Source: Gleimia europaea ACS-120-V-Col10b (GTDB lineage: Bacteria; Actinomycetota; Actinomycetes; Actinomycetales; Actinomycetaceae). From it: a DNA stretch of 64,000 nucleotides. The notes under the pieces were generated by a model. The model was given only the letters and a program-made list of their open reading frames with translations, was not told where the DNA came from and did not search any database. Positions 1-8,064 of this stretch are shown here, piece after piece (position 1 is the stretch's first letter; each line of letters opens with the position of its first letter). The stretch lies in NCBI RefSeq assembly GCF_000411155.1, contig NZ_KE150268.1, forward strand, positions 75,794-139,793, given 5' to 3'. The translations under genes and the position numbers were made by a program.

Positions 1-842
1 GCCTGCTCGATGGGTTCATGGGTAATCCCGCATCTTTGGAAGAAGAGTCGTTCGCAGGTAACGTTCTTGAATATCCTGCTTATACGAGACCAGCGCAGTG
101 GCGCGGACTCGAAGTGCCGGGCGTGCTGCTGGGCGGCAACCACGCGCAAATCGAGTCGTGGAGGAGGGAGAAGTCTCTCGCCAAGACAGCGCGGGTGCGG
201 CCCGACCTCATCGACCAAACAAATCCGCAAACTCTTTCACTGGAAGACCGGGAGGTTTTGGCACGTTTCGGGTGGATCGCGCCGCGTGACGGTTCAGCTT
301 GGCAACGGGTGACGATCCGCCTCGCCGCATTCGCGGACGTGGCGGAGATCGCCCACGTTGCGGCCGTCACGTTCCCGGACGCGTGCCCGGCATATGTCAC
401 CGAGGAAGCTCAGGCTGAGCACATCGCTAACAACTTGTCGAGCGAGGTTGTAGCTTCGTGGCTACAAGAGCCGAATCATCGCGTTTTGGTGGCTGTGATT
501 GACGAGCGGATCGAGGCGTACACCCTGGTCATCATGTATGAGGATGGCGATTATCCCAGTGACGTTCCAGCCGATGAGGTCGCTGCGGCCCCCACCTACA
601 TTTCGAAGTTGTATACGACGTCGAAGTGGCGGGGATCGGGGCTTGCAGGGGGGATCTTCGAGGCCGCGATTGAGGATGCGAAGCCGTTTGCAAAGGGCAC
701 CCAGTTGGTGCTCGGCACAGCTCGAGAGAATAAGCGGGCGCGGAGCTTCTACCGCAGGCACGGGTTTGTGACCACAGGTAAGCGCGTGTTTATGGTTGGA
801 GATATTCGAAACGTTGACGTGGTCATGACCCGGCCTGTCTAG
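1..842 (+). CDS. trmD: tRNA (guanine37-N1)-methyltransferase C-terminus fused to a GNAT acetyltransferase domain (5' end outside window)
   Basis: The reading frame is open from the left edge, so only the 3' part is present. The first ~90 codons match the TrmD C-terminal domain: GNPASLEEESF, LEYPAYTRP, WRGLEVPGVLLGGNHAQIE and a basic helix ending in RRPDLI-like residues. TrmD methylates G37 of tRNA from S-adenosylmethionine. After a short linker (about codon 95) the frame continues without a stop into a GNAT domain of ~180 residues, with the acetyl-CoA motif WRGSGLAGGIFEAA and a motif-B-like NKRARSFYRRHGF. A stand-alone TrmD would stop near the linker, so this is a fusion. The substrate of the acetyltransferase part is unknown. 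rplS follows, as is usual for trmD. ATG codons at the left edge are internal to the TrmD part and are not taken as starts. Confidence 0.88.
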   Translation, partial: LLDGFMGNPASLEEESFAGNVLEYPAYTRPAQWRGLEVPGVLLGGNHAQIESWRREKSLAKTARVRPDLIDQTNPQTLSLEDREVLARFGWIAPRDGSAWQRVTIRLAAFADVAEIAHVAAVTFPDACPAYVTEEAQAEHIANNLSSEVVASWLQEPNHRVLVAVIDERIEAYTLVIMYEDGDYPSDVPADEVAAAPTYISKLYTTSKWRGSGLAGGIFEAAIEDAKPFAKGTQLVLGTARENKRARSFYRRHGFVTTGKRVFMVGDIRNVDVVMTRPV

Positions 843-962
843 GCAAGTCTGTTAGGTCCCCGGGTCTTGGAGGCGGGGCGGCTGCAATCTTCTTCGCCGC
901 CTCGCATGATTCAACGGGCCGTGAGGTTGGTAACTTACCGGCGGATGCGAGCAGATGCAGTA

Positions 963-991
963 TCGACTGTATCCTCGTTATATGGCACAAT
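963..991 (+). promoter_or_regulatory. Candidate promoter of rplS
   Basis: TCGACT (963-968), a 17-nt spacer and CACAAT (986-991) resemble a weak sigma-A promoter. It lies ~130 nt upstream of rplS and would place the start of the transcript just ahead of the structured leader. TATATG a few bases upstream is an alternative -10. rplS may also be reached by read-through from trmD. Confidence 0.3.
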
Positions 992-1017
992 GGGGCGGTT
1001 GGAAAATGGCGGTGAAA

Positions 1018-1121
1018 CCTGCCGCAGGGGGACACCGAGGCCAGATTCCACAAATGTAGTCGGCGGCTAGGCCGCTAAATGATCAGGTCTGACCTGCGGC
1101 AGTTTTGATCGGGAGATTAAC
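1018..1121 (+). promoter_or_regulatory. Structured 5' leader of rplS (putative L19 autoregulatory or attenuator RNA)
   Basis: CTGCCGCAGG at 1019-1028 is perfectly complementary to CCTGCGGCAG at 1093-1102, closing a ~64-nt domain followed at once by TTTT (1103-1106). A smaller hairpin, GCGGC-TAG-GCCGC, lies inside. The 3' strand of the long stem overlaps a competing hairpin CAGGT-CTG-ACCTG (1084-1096), so two mutually exclusive folds are possible. The Shine-Dalgarno GGGAG follows, 6-7 nt before the rplS ATG. Ribosomal protein leaders with such geometry are known in other bacteria; assignment to L19 control is inference from position. Confidence 0.5.
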
Positions 1122-1469
1122 ATGCAGAAGCTAGATTTCGTTGACGAGCCTTCGCTACGCACCGATATTCCGGATTTCAAGGCCGGGGACACCGTCAAGG
1201 TGAACGTGAAGGTTACGGAAGGTAACCGTACTCGTATCCAGGTTTTCCAGGGTATTGTAATCGCTCGTCAGGGTGAGGGCATTCGTGAGACCTTCACCGT
1301 TCGCAAGATTTCGTTTGGTGTTGGCGTAGAGCGTACGTTCCCGCTACATGCTCCAACCGTTGAGTCCATTGAGGTTGTGACTGTTGGTCGCGTTCGTCGC
1401 GCCAAGCTGTACTACCTGCGTGACCGTCACGGCAAGGCAGCTAAGGTTCGCGAGAAGCGCGCTAACTAA
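1122..1469 (+). CDS. rplS: 50S ribosomal protein L19
   Basis: A 115-residue protein of normal L19 length. It shows the family signatures [30 protein letters not shown] and a basic C-terminus with [21 protein letters not shown]19 sits at the 30S-50S interface and contributes to an intersubunit bridge. The ATG is preceded by GGGAG at suitable spacing. It lies downstream of trmD as in most bacteria, but separated by ~280 nt that hold a candidate promoter and a structured leader. A strong terminator hairpin follows directly, so rplS probably ends its transcript. Confidence 0.97.
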   Translation: MQKLDFVDEPSLRTDIPDFKAGDTVKVNVKVTEGNRTRIQVFQGIVIARQGEGIRETFTVRKISFGVGVERTFPLHAPTVESIEVVTVGRVRRAKLYYLRDRHGKAAKVREKRAN

Positions 1470-1482
1470 TATAGTGCTTGCA

Positions 1483-1508
1483 CATGCCCCGGCAAATGCC
1501 GGGGCATG
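1483..1508 (+). terminator. Terminator after rplS
   Basis: A perfect 11-bp stem, CATGCCCCGGC / GCCGGGGCATG, with an AAAT loop starts 14 nt after the rplS stop. No long U-tract follows, as is common for actinobacterial terminators. Confidence 0.8.
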
Positions 1509-1610
1509 ACTGTTATGAGCCCTATGTGCGCGTGGGCGTTTGATGTAGGCACCCCAGGCTGGGTAGTTTTAAGCTAGAGCATTGGACGTGGTCTGAGAAT
1601 TAGGAGATTT

Positions 1611-2384
1611 ATGCAGGACTTCGAAGCTGCGGTCGTTGAACGTGAGCGACGTTCTCCTAAATTAGGGGCTGCCTATCAGCCTCGTCATGCGCACCCGGAT
1701 TCGAAAAGACAGGGTGAATCGCGCAGAAAAACTACTGCGTGGGGCCGTGTTCGCGAAGTTTTGTTAATCCTAGTTTTCGCGTTGATATTGTCCTCGTTTT
1801 TGCGGGCATTTTTGGTGCAGGCGTTTTGGATCCCCTCTAGTTCGATGGAAGACACTTTGCAGATTGGCGATAACGTCCTCGTGTCTAGGCTTACGCCGGG
1901 GCCGTTCACGCTCGAGCGCGGCGACGTGGTGGTTTTTCGAGATGCTAATGGGTGGCTCCAGCCCGTTGCTGAGCGTGGAGGAGTGGCCGGTGCGATTGAT
2001 AAGGCTTTGGTATATACGGGTTTGCGGCCAGCCTCGGGCGATCAACATTTGGTGAAGCGCGTGATCGGCGTGGGAGGTGACACGGTTGAGTGCTGTGATG
2101 ATGGTGGTCGCCTGCGGGTGAATGGCCAGTCTATTTCGGAGCCGTATTTGAAGGCGGGGTCGGATAACTCGGTGCAGCCATTCAGTGTGACCGTTCCGAC
2201 GGGGCACCTTTGGGTGATGGGCGACAATCGTAATCACTCTGCAGATTCGCGCGCGCATATGACTATTCCGGATCTCGCTTTTGTTGATGTGAATGATGTT
2301 GTGGGAAAGGCTATTTGGGTTAGCTGGCCTTTTGCACATTGGTCGGATCCCACGGACAATTCACCTTTTCAGAGCGTGCGGTGA
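1611..2384 (+). CDS. lepB: Signal peptidase I
   Basis: This S26-family membrane serine protease removes signal peptides from exported proteins. The protein has 257 residues. A charged cytoplasmic tail of ~47 residues precedes one membrane segment (about 48-70). The catalytic Ser78 lies in PSSSMEDTL and the general base Lys149 in LVKRVIGVGGD; the C-terminal conserved box GDNRNHSADSR is at 204-214. The ATG is preceded by AGGAG. The stop is immediately followed by the GTG of rnhB, implying translational coupling. The position between rplS and rnhB is standard in actinobacteria. Confidence 0.95.
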   Translation: MQDFEAAVVERERRSPKLGAAYQPRHAHPDSKRQGESRRKTTAWGRVREVLLILVFALILSSFLRAFLVQAFWIPSSSMEDTLQIGDNVLVSRLTPGPFTLERGDVVVFRDANGWLQPVAERGGVAGAIDKALVYTGLRPASGDQHLVKRVIGVGGDTVECCDDGGRLRVNGQSISEPYLKAGSDNSVQPFSVTVPTGHLWVMGDNRNHSADSRAHMTIPDLAFVDVNDVVGKAIWVSWPFAHWSDPTDNSPFQSVR

Positions 2385-3047
2385 GTGACGTTGAAGGTTG
2401 CAACCACGAGCGTTGAACGGAACCTCGCTCGGTTTGGCACGGTTGTTGGCATGGACGAGGTCGGTCGCGGTGCGCTCGCCGGTCCGGTGGCGGTGGGCGC
2501 CGCGGTTTCTCCTGGCGTGGAGCCGGATGCCGCTCTGGCGGATTCGAAGTTTTTGTCTCCGGCGGCCCGGGAGAGGTTGGTTTCGCAGGCTGCAAGGTGG
2601 GCGTGGCCTACTGCTGTGGGGATGGCGTCGGCTGCCGAGGTTGATGAGCTAGGTATGACGGCGGCTTTGCGCACGGCAGGGCTTCGCGCTCTGGGGGCGT
2701 TGACGTCTGCTGGGGTGAGGCCGGATGTGGTCTTGCTGGATGGGTCGTATGATTGGCTGACTCCCCAGGAGGATTTGTTTGGCGCCTCTAGGGGACGGGA
2801 CGCGTTTGTTGCTGTTGGACAGCCGAGGGTGCAGACCTTGGTGAAGGCTGACTCGCTGTGTTCGGTGGTGGCGGCGGCCTCGATTGTGGCAAAGGTAGTG
2901 CGTGACCATCTGATGGTGTCTTTACCGGATCCTGGGTATGGTTGGGCGTCAAATAAGGGGTATGCGTCGGTGGCACATCGTGAGGCGCTGGCCAGGATCG
3001 GCGTGAGCGCTTATCATCGGCAGTCGTGGCGGCTTTTACAGGATTAG
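2385..3047 (+). CDS. rnhB: Ribonuclease HII
   Basis: RNase HII cleaves the RNA strand of RNA-DNA hybrids and removes misincorporated ribonucleotides from DNA. The protein has 220 residues. The type-2 signature GMDEVGRGALAGPV carries the catalytic Asp24-Glu25; the other acidic residues are in VVLLDGS (Asp119) and in the stretch KADSLCSVVAAASIVAKVVRD. Translation starts at a GTG directly abutting the lepB stop codon (no gap), so the two genes are very likely co-translated. Confidence 0.95.
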   Translation: MTLKVATTSVERNLARFGTVVGMDEVGRGALAGPVAVGAAVSPGVEPDAALADSKFLSPAARERLVSQAARWAWPTAVGMASAAEVDELGMTAALRTAGLRALGALTSAGVRPDVVLLDGSYDWLTPQEDLFGASRGRDAFVAVGQPRVQTLVKADSLCSVVAAASIVAKVVRDHLMVSLPDPGYGWASNKGYASVAHREALARIGVSAYHRQSWRLLQD

Positions 3048-3071
3048 TTCTGACAGGAAGGGGCTTGGGGG

Positions 3072-3371
3072 ATGAATCCTGAGATTGAGAATTACGAGAA
3101 CAATTTGGAGCTTGATCTGTTCCGCGAGTATCGCGACGTGATCAGCTTGTTCAAGTACGTAGTGGAGTCGGAGCGGCGTTTTTACTTGTGCAATCAGGTT
3201 GATTTGCAGGTGCATCCGGTTGGCAGTGATGTTTTTTTCGAGTTGCGCCTTGAGGATGCCTGGGTTTGGGATATTTACCGTTCGTCACGGTTTGTGAAGT
3301 CGGTGCGCGTTTTGACGTTTAAGGACGTGAATATTGAGGAGCTAGCTAAGTCGGAGCTAGAGCTTCCATAA
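3072..3371 (+). CDS. DUF2469 family protein (actinobacterial conserved protein)
   Basis: A 99-residue acidic protein beginning MNPEIENYENNLELDLFREY and containing FKYVVESERRFYLCNQV. This is the actinobacterial DUF2469 family, found almost always directly after rnhB. Its function is not known; no catalytic motif or membrane segment is visible. The start has GGAAGGGG upstream. It is the last gene of the lepB-rnhB unit, followed by a terminator hairpin and then by a non-coding repeat region. Confidence 0.92.
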   Translation: MNPEIENYENNLELDLFREYRDVISLFKYVVESERRFYLCNQVDLQVHPVGSDVFFELRLEDAWVWDIYRSSRFVKSVRVLTFKDVNIEELAKSELELP

Positions 3372-3380
3372 TCTGCACGG

Positions 3381-3414
3381 ACGGCGTGCTTGCCCTTTCC
3401 GGGCACGCCGTTTT
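3381..3414 (+). terminator. Terminator after the lepB-rnhB-DUF2469 unit
   Basis: ACGGCGTGC (3381-3389) pairs with GCACGCCGT, giving a 9-bp stem followed by TTTT. It begins about 10 nt after the DUF2469 stop. Confidence 0.8.
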
Positions 3415-3476
3415 GATGTCTTCGTGTAGCCCAGCTGAGTGGGGCGCGGTGTCCTGCCCTGCTCCTGCACGTGTCC

Positions 3477-3866
3477 GACCCAAACTGCCGTACTCACCTT
3501 TCTGACCCGCACCGCCGTATCCGCATTTCAGACCCAAAGTGTCGAATTGGGTAGCTGATTTTGTCGCTTTCCTTCACGTTTGTGCTCTGGTCTGGCGATG
3601 AAACAGTGATTCAGACCCAAAGCGCCGAATTAGGATGCTGTTTTGGTCATTTCCCCTCACAGTTGTGAAAACTGCTGCGGACTGGTTATCGATTCCGACC
3701 CGAACTGTCGATTTAGCCTACGGTTTTGGGTAGTTCCCCTCACGGTCGTGGTATTTACACCGCGTCATGGCGGTATTCCGACAGGAAGTGGCAGAAAGCG
3801 AGGCGGAATTCGCCGCTTTCCCTCACAATCGTGTTTCTGACCTACTACCGCATCAAGCCTCGCCCG
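3477..3866. repeat. Non-coding tandem repeats: 27-bp units followed by four 83-bp units
   Basis: Units begin with GACCC(A/G)AA or variants at 3477, 3504, 3531, 3614, 3697 and 3780. The first two spacings are 27 bp; the next three are exactly 83 bp. All four long units keep the same 54-nt register from GAC to a (T/C)GTG, ending in a conserved stretch like TTTCCCCTCAC-N2-TYGTG. A further short unit, GACCTACTACCGC, follows at 3839. Because 83 is not divisible by 3 and stops occur in every frame, the block is not coding. It fills most of the 628-nt gap between DUF2469 and yraN; nothing else is recognisable in the gap. Confidence 0.75.
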
Positions 3867-3999
3867 CCTCAGCCTCGTAGTCGTGGAAGGCGGCTCGGGT
3901 TTTCCCCAGAGGTGCGGTTCTTTTCTATGTCCACACCCGTGTCCGACTCGTGCCCTCCTCATTTGCGCTAGGTAGCACGATGGTGTGCGGGAGGTTTTG

Positions 4000-4353
4000 A
4001 TGGCTAGGACACATAGGTTAGGCCAGGTTGGTGAGGATTTGGTGGCGGAGTACCTCACCGAACAGGGCTGGCAGATTCTGGACAGGAATTATAGGAGGCG
4101 GGGTGTAGAGCTCGACATTGTGGCGCGTGATCCAAAGCGGGGGATCGTGTTTGTGGAGGTGAAAACCCGTTCGGCTCGGGGCGCGGCAACCGCGTGGGAG
4201 TCGATCACGGAACAGAAGATGCGGTTTTTGCGCCGCGGCGCAGCTGTTTGGTTGTCGGAGCATCAGCAGAGCGGTTCTGTATGTATGGACGCGGTGGTCG
4301 TGAAAGTGAGGGGAAGTATGGCTGACATCGAGCATCGTAAGGGGATTGTATGA
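4000..4353 (+). CDS. YraN/UPF0102 family endonuclease-like protein
   Basis: A 117-residue protein with the UPF0102 pattern: GQVGEDLVAEYL near the N-terminus, then VELDIVARD and VFVEVKTRS, which form an archaeal Holliday-junction-resolvase-like E...D...EVK nuclease core. The biological role is not established. The ATG at 4000 is chosen because GGGAGG lies 5 nt upstream; a GTG 15 nt earlier has no such site. Its last codon overlaps the start of comM (ATGA), and the gene opens the yraN-comM-dprA-xerC run. Confidence 0.88.
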   Translation: MARTHRLGQVGEDLVAEYLTEQGWQILDRNYRRRGVELDIVARDPKRGIVFVEVKTRSARGAATAWESITEQKMRFLRRGAAVWLSEHQQSGSVCMDAVVVKVRGSMADIEHRKGIV

Positions 4354-5909
4354 GGCCGATTTTGGTGCGCACGCACGCGGTGGCGTGGTCAGGGATTACA
4401 GCGCACATTATTGCGGTTGAAACGCACGTTGGTTCGGGTCTGGTGTCGTTCAACTTGGTTGGGATGCCGGACGCGTCGGTGCGGGAGTCGCGCGATCGGG
4501 TGCGGGCAGCTCTCCAGTCGTGTGGTGTTGATTGGTTTGAGCATCGCGTGACGGTGAATCTGTCGCCGGCTGGGATCCCGAAGGCCGGGTCGGCGTTCGA
4601 TTTGGCGATCGCGGTGGGCCTGTTGGCTGCGCGGGGAGTGGTGTCGCCTAAGGCCGTTGATGGCGCGGTGTTTATGGCGGAGCTGGGTTTGGATGGTTCG
4701 TTGCGTCCGATCCGGGGAGTATTACCTGCGGTGGTTGGGGCGCGTCGTCAGGGTATGGCGCAGGTTGTGGTGGCGGAGGATTCGCTCGCAGAGGCGCGCT
4801 TGTTGTCCGGTGTGGAAGTTCTTGGTTTCAGTCATTTGCGTGATCTTGTTGCTCATTTTGGAGGCCGTTTGCCTGAGGGGTTGCCGGCTCTTATTTCGCG
4901 CGAGGCTCCACCCTTACAGCCGGAGGTTGCGTGTGCGCATGACGAGGTCGATTTAGCTGACGTGCGGGGCCAAGCATTCGCGACGGAGGGGCTGGTGTTG
5001 GCGGCTGCAGGTGGCCATCACCTGCTGTTGGTTGGGGAGCCGGGCGCGGGAAAAACGATGCTTGCTAAACGCTTGCCCACCATTTTACCGCCCCTCGATG
5101 ATGAGGATGCTATTGAGGTGACTGCGATCCACTCTATTTGCGGCACGTTTGATCCGTCTCGCGGGTTGATGAGGACGCCGCCGATCGAAGCTCCCCATCA
5201 TAGTGCGACGATGGCTGCGATTATCGGTGGCGGAACTGGGATTCCGCGGCCAGGCGCGATTTCGCGCGCGCATGCGGGTGTCTTGGTGCTCGACGAGGCG
5301 GCTGAGTTCGCGCCGCAGGTGCTGGATGCGATGCGTCAGCCCTTGGAATCGGGTGTTGTGAACTTGCATCGGGCGCGCCATCACGTGGAGTATCCCGCTC
5401 GATTCCAGTTGGTTTTGGCTTCTAATCCGTGTCCGTGCGGGCATGCGATTAGTCGCCGTAAGTCGTGTATGTGTTCGTCGTTGCAGCGCCGCCGCTATAT
5501 GAGTCGGTTGTCGGGCCCGCTGTTGGATCGGATGGATATTCAGGTTCCGATGATGACGCCGTCTGCGGCGGAGCTTTCGGATCCTCCGGCATATACGTCT
5601 GCGGATGCGCGGAGGCTGGTAGAGCAAGCGCGGCAGCGGGCGCGCGAGCGGTGGCGCGGAACGCCTTGGACAATGAACGCGCACGTCCCGTCGCGCTTGC
5701 TCCATGATCCGAAGTATGGGATCGAACCAGCGGTGTATCGGGGTGTGGAGCGCGCTATCGAGGATGGGACGTTGAGTTTGCGCGGGGCGGATCGAGTGTT
5801 GCGTTTGGCTCTCACAATTGCGGATGTGCGCGGTGCGCGCCGGGTGGGGCTTTCAGAGCTCGTTAGTTCTTTGAAGTTTAGGAACGGAGTTGATGATGCG
5901 AATTCCTGA
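4350..5909 (+). CDS. comM: YifB/ComM family Mg-chelatase-like AAA+ ATPase
   Basis: A 519-residue protein. The N-terminal ChlI-fold domain (about 1-180) has FNLVGMPDASVRES and HRVTVNLSPA. The AAA+ domain has Walker A GEPGAGKT (229-236) and Walker B VLVLDEA. A cysteine cluster, NPCPCG (359-364) and CMC (373-375), and a C-terminal helical domain complete the family architecture. In Vibrio and Haemophilus ComM is a hexameric helicase promoting branch migration during transformation. The start overlaps yraN by 4 nt and dprA starts inside the end of this gene, so the three are translationally coupled. Confidence 0.93.
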   Translation: MRPILVRTHAVAWSGITAHIIAVETHVGSGLVSFNLVGMPDASVRESRDRVRAALQSCGVDWFEHRVTVNLSPAGIPKAGSAFDLAIAVGLLAARGVVSPKAVDGAVFMAELGLDGSLRPIRGVLPAVVGARRQGMAQVVVAEDSLAEARLLSGVEVLGFSHLRDLVAHFGGRLPEGLPALISREAPPLQPEVACAHDEVDLADVRGQAFATEGLVLAAAGGHHLLLVGEPGAGKTMLAKRLPTILPPLDDEDAIEVTAIHSICGTFDPSRGLMRTPPIEAPHHSATMAAIIGGGTGIPRPGAISRAHAGVLVLDEAAEFAPQVLDAMRQPLESGVVNLHRARHHVEYPARFQLVLASNPCPCGHAISRRKSCMCSSLQRRRYMSRLSGPLLDRMDIQVPMMTPSAAELSDPPAYTSADARRLVEQARQRARERWRGTPWTMNAHVPSRLLHDPKYGIEPAVYRGVERAIEDGTLSLRGADRVLRLALTIADVRGARRVGLSELVSSLKFRNGVDDANS

Positions 5910-7032
5910 TTTAACTAGTGCGAAAGAGGTTGCGTGCGCGTGGAGCGCCATCGTGGAGCCGGGCGACGTTGCTGCGGGGGTTTTGCGTGAGCAGATGGGT
6001 AGCGCGGCGGCGCTCGAGTGGCTTCTAACCCAACCGGACGTAGAGAAGCTCTCGCCGCAGATTCTATTCGACGAGGAGGGTCATGAACGGCCGTGGGTGA
6101 AGGCGCTGAAGAGATGGCTCCCTCGGGTGGAGGATCTGGATGTGCAGCGCGATTTGGACGCGTTGGCTCGGGTGGAGGGGACGGTGCTCTGGCCGGAGCA
6201 TCCTGCTTGGCCCGAGGGTCTTAACGATCTGGGCTTGGAGGCTCCGGCTGCTCTGTGGGTGCGCGGAGAGCTAAAAGCGGTGCCGCGGGTGGCGATTGTG
6301 GGGGCAAGGGCGTCGAGTTCGCACGGTAATTCGGTTGCGCGTGATGTCGCGTTTGAGCTTGCTCGCAAGGGCGTGTGCGTGGTGTCGGGAGGAGCGTTTG
6401 GTATAGATGCGGCTGCTCATGTGGGCGCGTTGAAGGTGGGGCAGACGGTGGCGGTCATGGCCGGGGGTGTATCTAACCTGTATCCGGCGTCTCATATTGA
6501 CCTGTTTGAGCAGATCGAGCTTTCGGGAGGGATTGTGGCTGAATGCCCACCGGACTGGCGGCCAGCGCGGTGGCGTTTTTTGAGTCGTAATCGGCTGATC
6601 GCGGCGTTATCGCAGGCGAGCGTGGTGGTGGAAGCGTCGGCGAGGTCAGGGGCTTTGGTAACTATTCGGCGTGCGCGGGATTTGGGCAGACCGGTGGGAG
6701 CTTTTCCCGGTTCGGTGTCGTCACAAATGTCGGCGGGTTGTAATGAGGCGATCCGCGATGGTGTGACTTTGGTGACGAGAGTCGAGGACATATTAGAGCT
6801 GATGTCAGGCATTGGTGACTTCTTGTTCGATATGCCCACGTATAAGAAGCCGCGTCTGGATGCTGACGTGCAACGCATTTTTGACGCGCTTCCGGCGAAG
6901 GGCTTCGCAAAGGTCCCTTGGGTTGCTCGAGCGGCGGGTTTGGGCGTGGATGAGGTAGAGCAGGGGATGACTACACTACTGTTAAAGAAGCTGGTTATTT
7001 GCGAAGGTGATGCTTTCGCGCGGAGCAGGTAG
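5896..7032 (+). CDS. dprA: DNA-processing protein DprA (Smf)
   Basis: DprA loads RecA onto incoming single-stranded DNA. The Rossmann-like domain is complete: VAIVGARASSSHG, CVVSGGAFGIDAAAH, VAVMAGGV-NLYP, and SRNRLIAALS with VVVEASARSGALVT. A C-terminal winged-helix (DML1-like) segment follows. Length is ~378 residues, typical for the family. ATG at 5896 is preferred (GGAG 6 nt upstream); ATG 5893 and TTG 5890 are alternatives. The start lies inside the comM 3' end. Linkage of comM and dprA is widespread and does not by itself prove natural competence. Confidence 0.93.
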   Translation: MRIPDLTSAKEVACAWSAIVEPGDVAAGVLREQMGSAAALEWLLTQPDVEKLSPQILFDEEGHERPWVKALKRWLPRVEDLDVQRDLDALARVEGTVLWPEHPAWPEGLNDLGLEAPAALWVRGELKAVPRVAIVGARASSSHGNSVARDVAFELARKGVCVVSGGAFGIDAAAHVGALKVGQTVAVMAGGVSNLYPASHIDLFEQIELSGGIVAECPPDWRPARWRFLSRNRLIAALSQASVVVEASARSGALVTIRRARDLGRPVGAFPGSVSSQMSAGCNEAIRDGVTLVTRVEDILELMSGIGDFLFDMPTYKKPRLDADVQRIFDALPAKGFAKVPWVARAAGLGVDEVEQGMTTLLLKKLVICEGDAFARSR

Positions 7033-7113
7033 CACCGAAACGTCAGAGAAGTTCGAGCCCAGACTGCGCTACCGGCACGTGCCCGCGACAAATACGATGG
7101 GGTGGGGAGGAAC

Positions 7114-8028
7114 ATGGAGTTGCACGAGTCCACGCTCGATGTCCTGGCCGGGTTTGAACGCTACATGGCGCACAGTCGCGGCATGGCAGCCCATTCCGTG
7201 CAAGCGTATATGAGTGATGTCGAGTCGGCTCTTGGTTTCTGCCTGGGCGCGAGACCTTTTGATCCGGTTGAACTTACGCCGCGAGCGTTTCGCGCGTGGG
7301 TTGCCACCAAGGTTCGTGAAGGTGGTTCGAGGGCGTCTGTGGCGCGGTATGTGGCAAGTGTTCGCCTGTTTGGGCGGTGGATGAAGCGCGAGGGGGTCGT
7401 AGAGGTTGATCCAACGCTCAAGCTGAGGGCCGCTCGGGTGGATGAGACGCTACCGAAGACTCTCACGGTCGAGCAAGCCAGAACCTTGTTCAACTACTTG
7501 CGCCAGCAAGCAGAGGGCGGCGATCCGTGCGCGATTCGCGACTGGGCGATGGTTGAGGTCATGTATTCGTGCGGTATCCGCGTTGCAGAACTAACGGGTT
7601 TGAACCTGTCTCACTTGAATGCTGCCGAGCGTACCTTGCGAGTTCTAGGCAAGGGCAATAAGGAACGCGTGGTGCCTTACGGTAAGCCAGCTCATGACGC
7701 GTTACGCATATGGATTGAGACCGGCCGTCCCGCCCTTGTAACTGATAGCGGTGAGCAGGCGTTGTTTTTAGGCGCTCGTGGTGGGCGCGTTAGTCAACGT
7801 ATTGTCCGAGGCCGCCTAGAGTCGGCCTGCGCCCGGGCCGGGGTTTCGGTGATTTCTCCGCACGGGTTGCGCCACAGTGCGGCAACTCACATGTTGGAAG
7901 GTGGTGCAGATTTGCGTGCGGTGCAGGATTTGCTGGGGCACTCTTCGTTGCAAACTACGCAGAGGTACACGCATGTGGATGCAAGGCGTCTGAGTGCGAT
8001 CATGAATCAAGCTCATCCTCGGGCGTGA
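7114..8028 (+). CDS. xerC: Tyrosine recombinase XerC
   Basis: A 304-residue site-specific recombinase that resolves chromosome dimers at dif with XerD. The N-terminal SAM-like domain spans about 1-105. All catalytic residues are present: Arg156 (SCGIRVAELTG), Lys180 (GKGNKER), His250 and Arg253 (HGLRHSAA), His276 (LGHSS) and Tyr285 (QRYTHV). ATG 7114 has GGGGAGG upstream; the in-frame GTG at 7102 overlaps that site and is less likely. The context dprA-xerC-M23 peptidase-rpsB is the typical actinobacterial order, which favours XerC over a phage integrase. Confidence 0.93.
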   Translation: MELHESTLDVLAGFERYMAHSRGMAAHSVQAYMSDVESALGFCLGARPFDPVELTPRAFRAWVATKVREGGSRASVARYVASVRLFGRWMKREGVVEVDPTLKLRAARVDETLPKTLTVEQARTLFNYLRQQAEGGDPCAIRDWAMVEVMYSCGIRVAELTGLNLSHLNAAERTLRVLGKGNKERVVPYGKPAHDALRIWIETGRPALVTDSGEQALFLGARGGRVSQRIVRGRLESACARAGVSVISPHGLRHSAATHMLEGGADLRAVQDLLGHSSLQTTQRYTHVDARRLSAIMNQAHPRA

Positions 8029-8064
8029 GTTTGCGGCGTCACCCGCCACGAACCGATCGAGTGA

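Noticed and set aside
3477..3866. CRISPR array
   Set aside because: Units are degenerate, with 27- or 83-bp spacing, no conserved repeat/spacer structure and no cas genes nearby.
5085..5705. Long minus-strand open frame inside comM
   Set aside because: Arg/Pro-rich shadow of the comM codons with no domain or ribosome-binding site.
7102..8028. Phage integrase rather than XerC
   Set aside because: Length, N-terminal domain and gene order (dprA-xerC-M23-rpsB) match chromosomal XerC; no phage genes are nearby.
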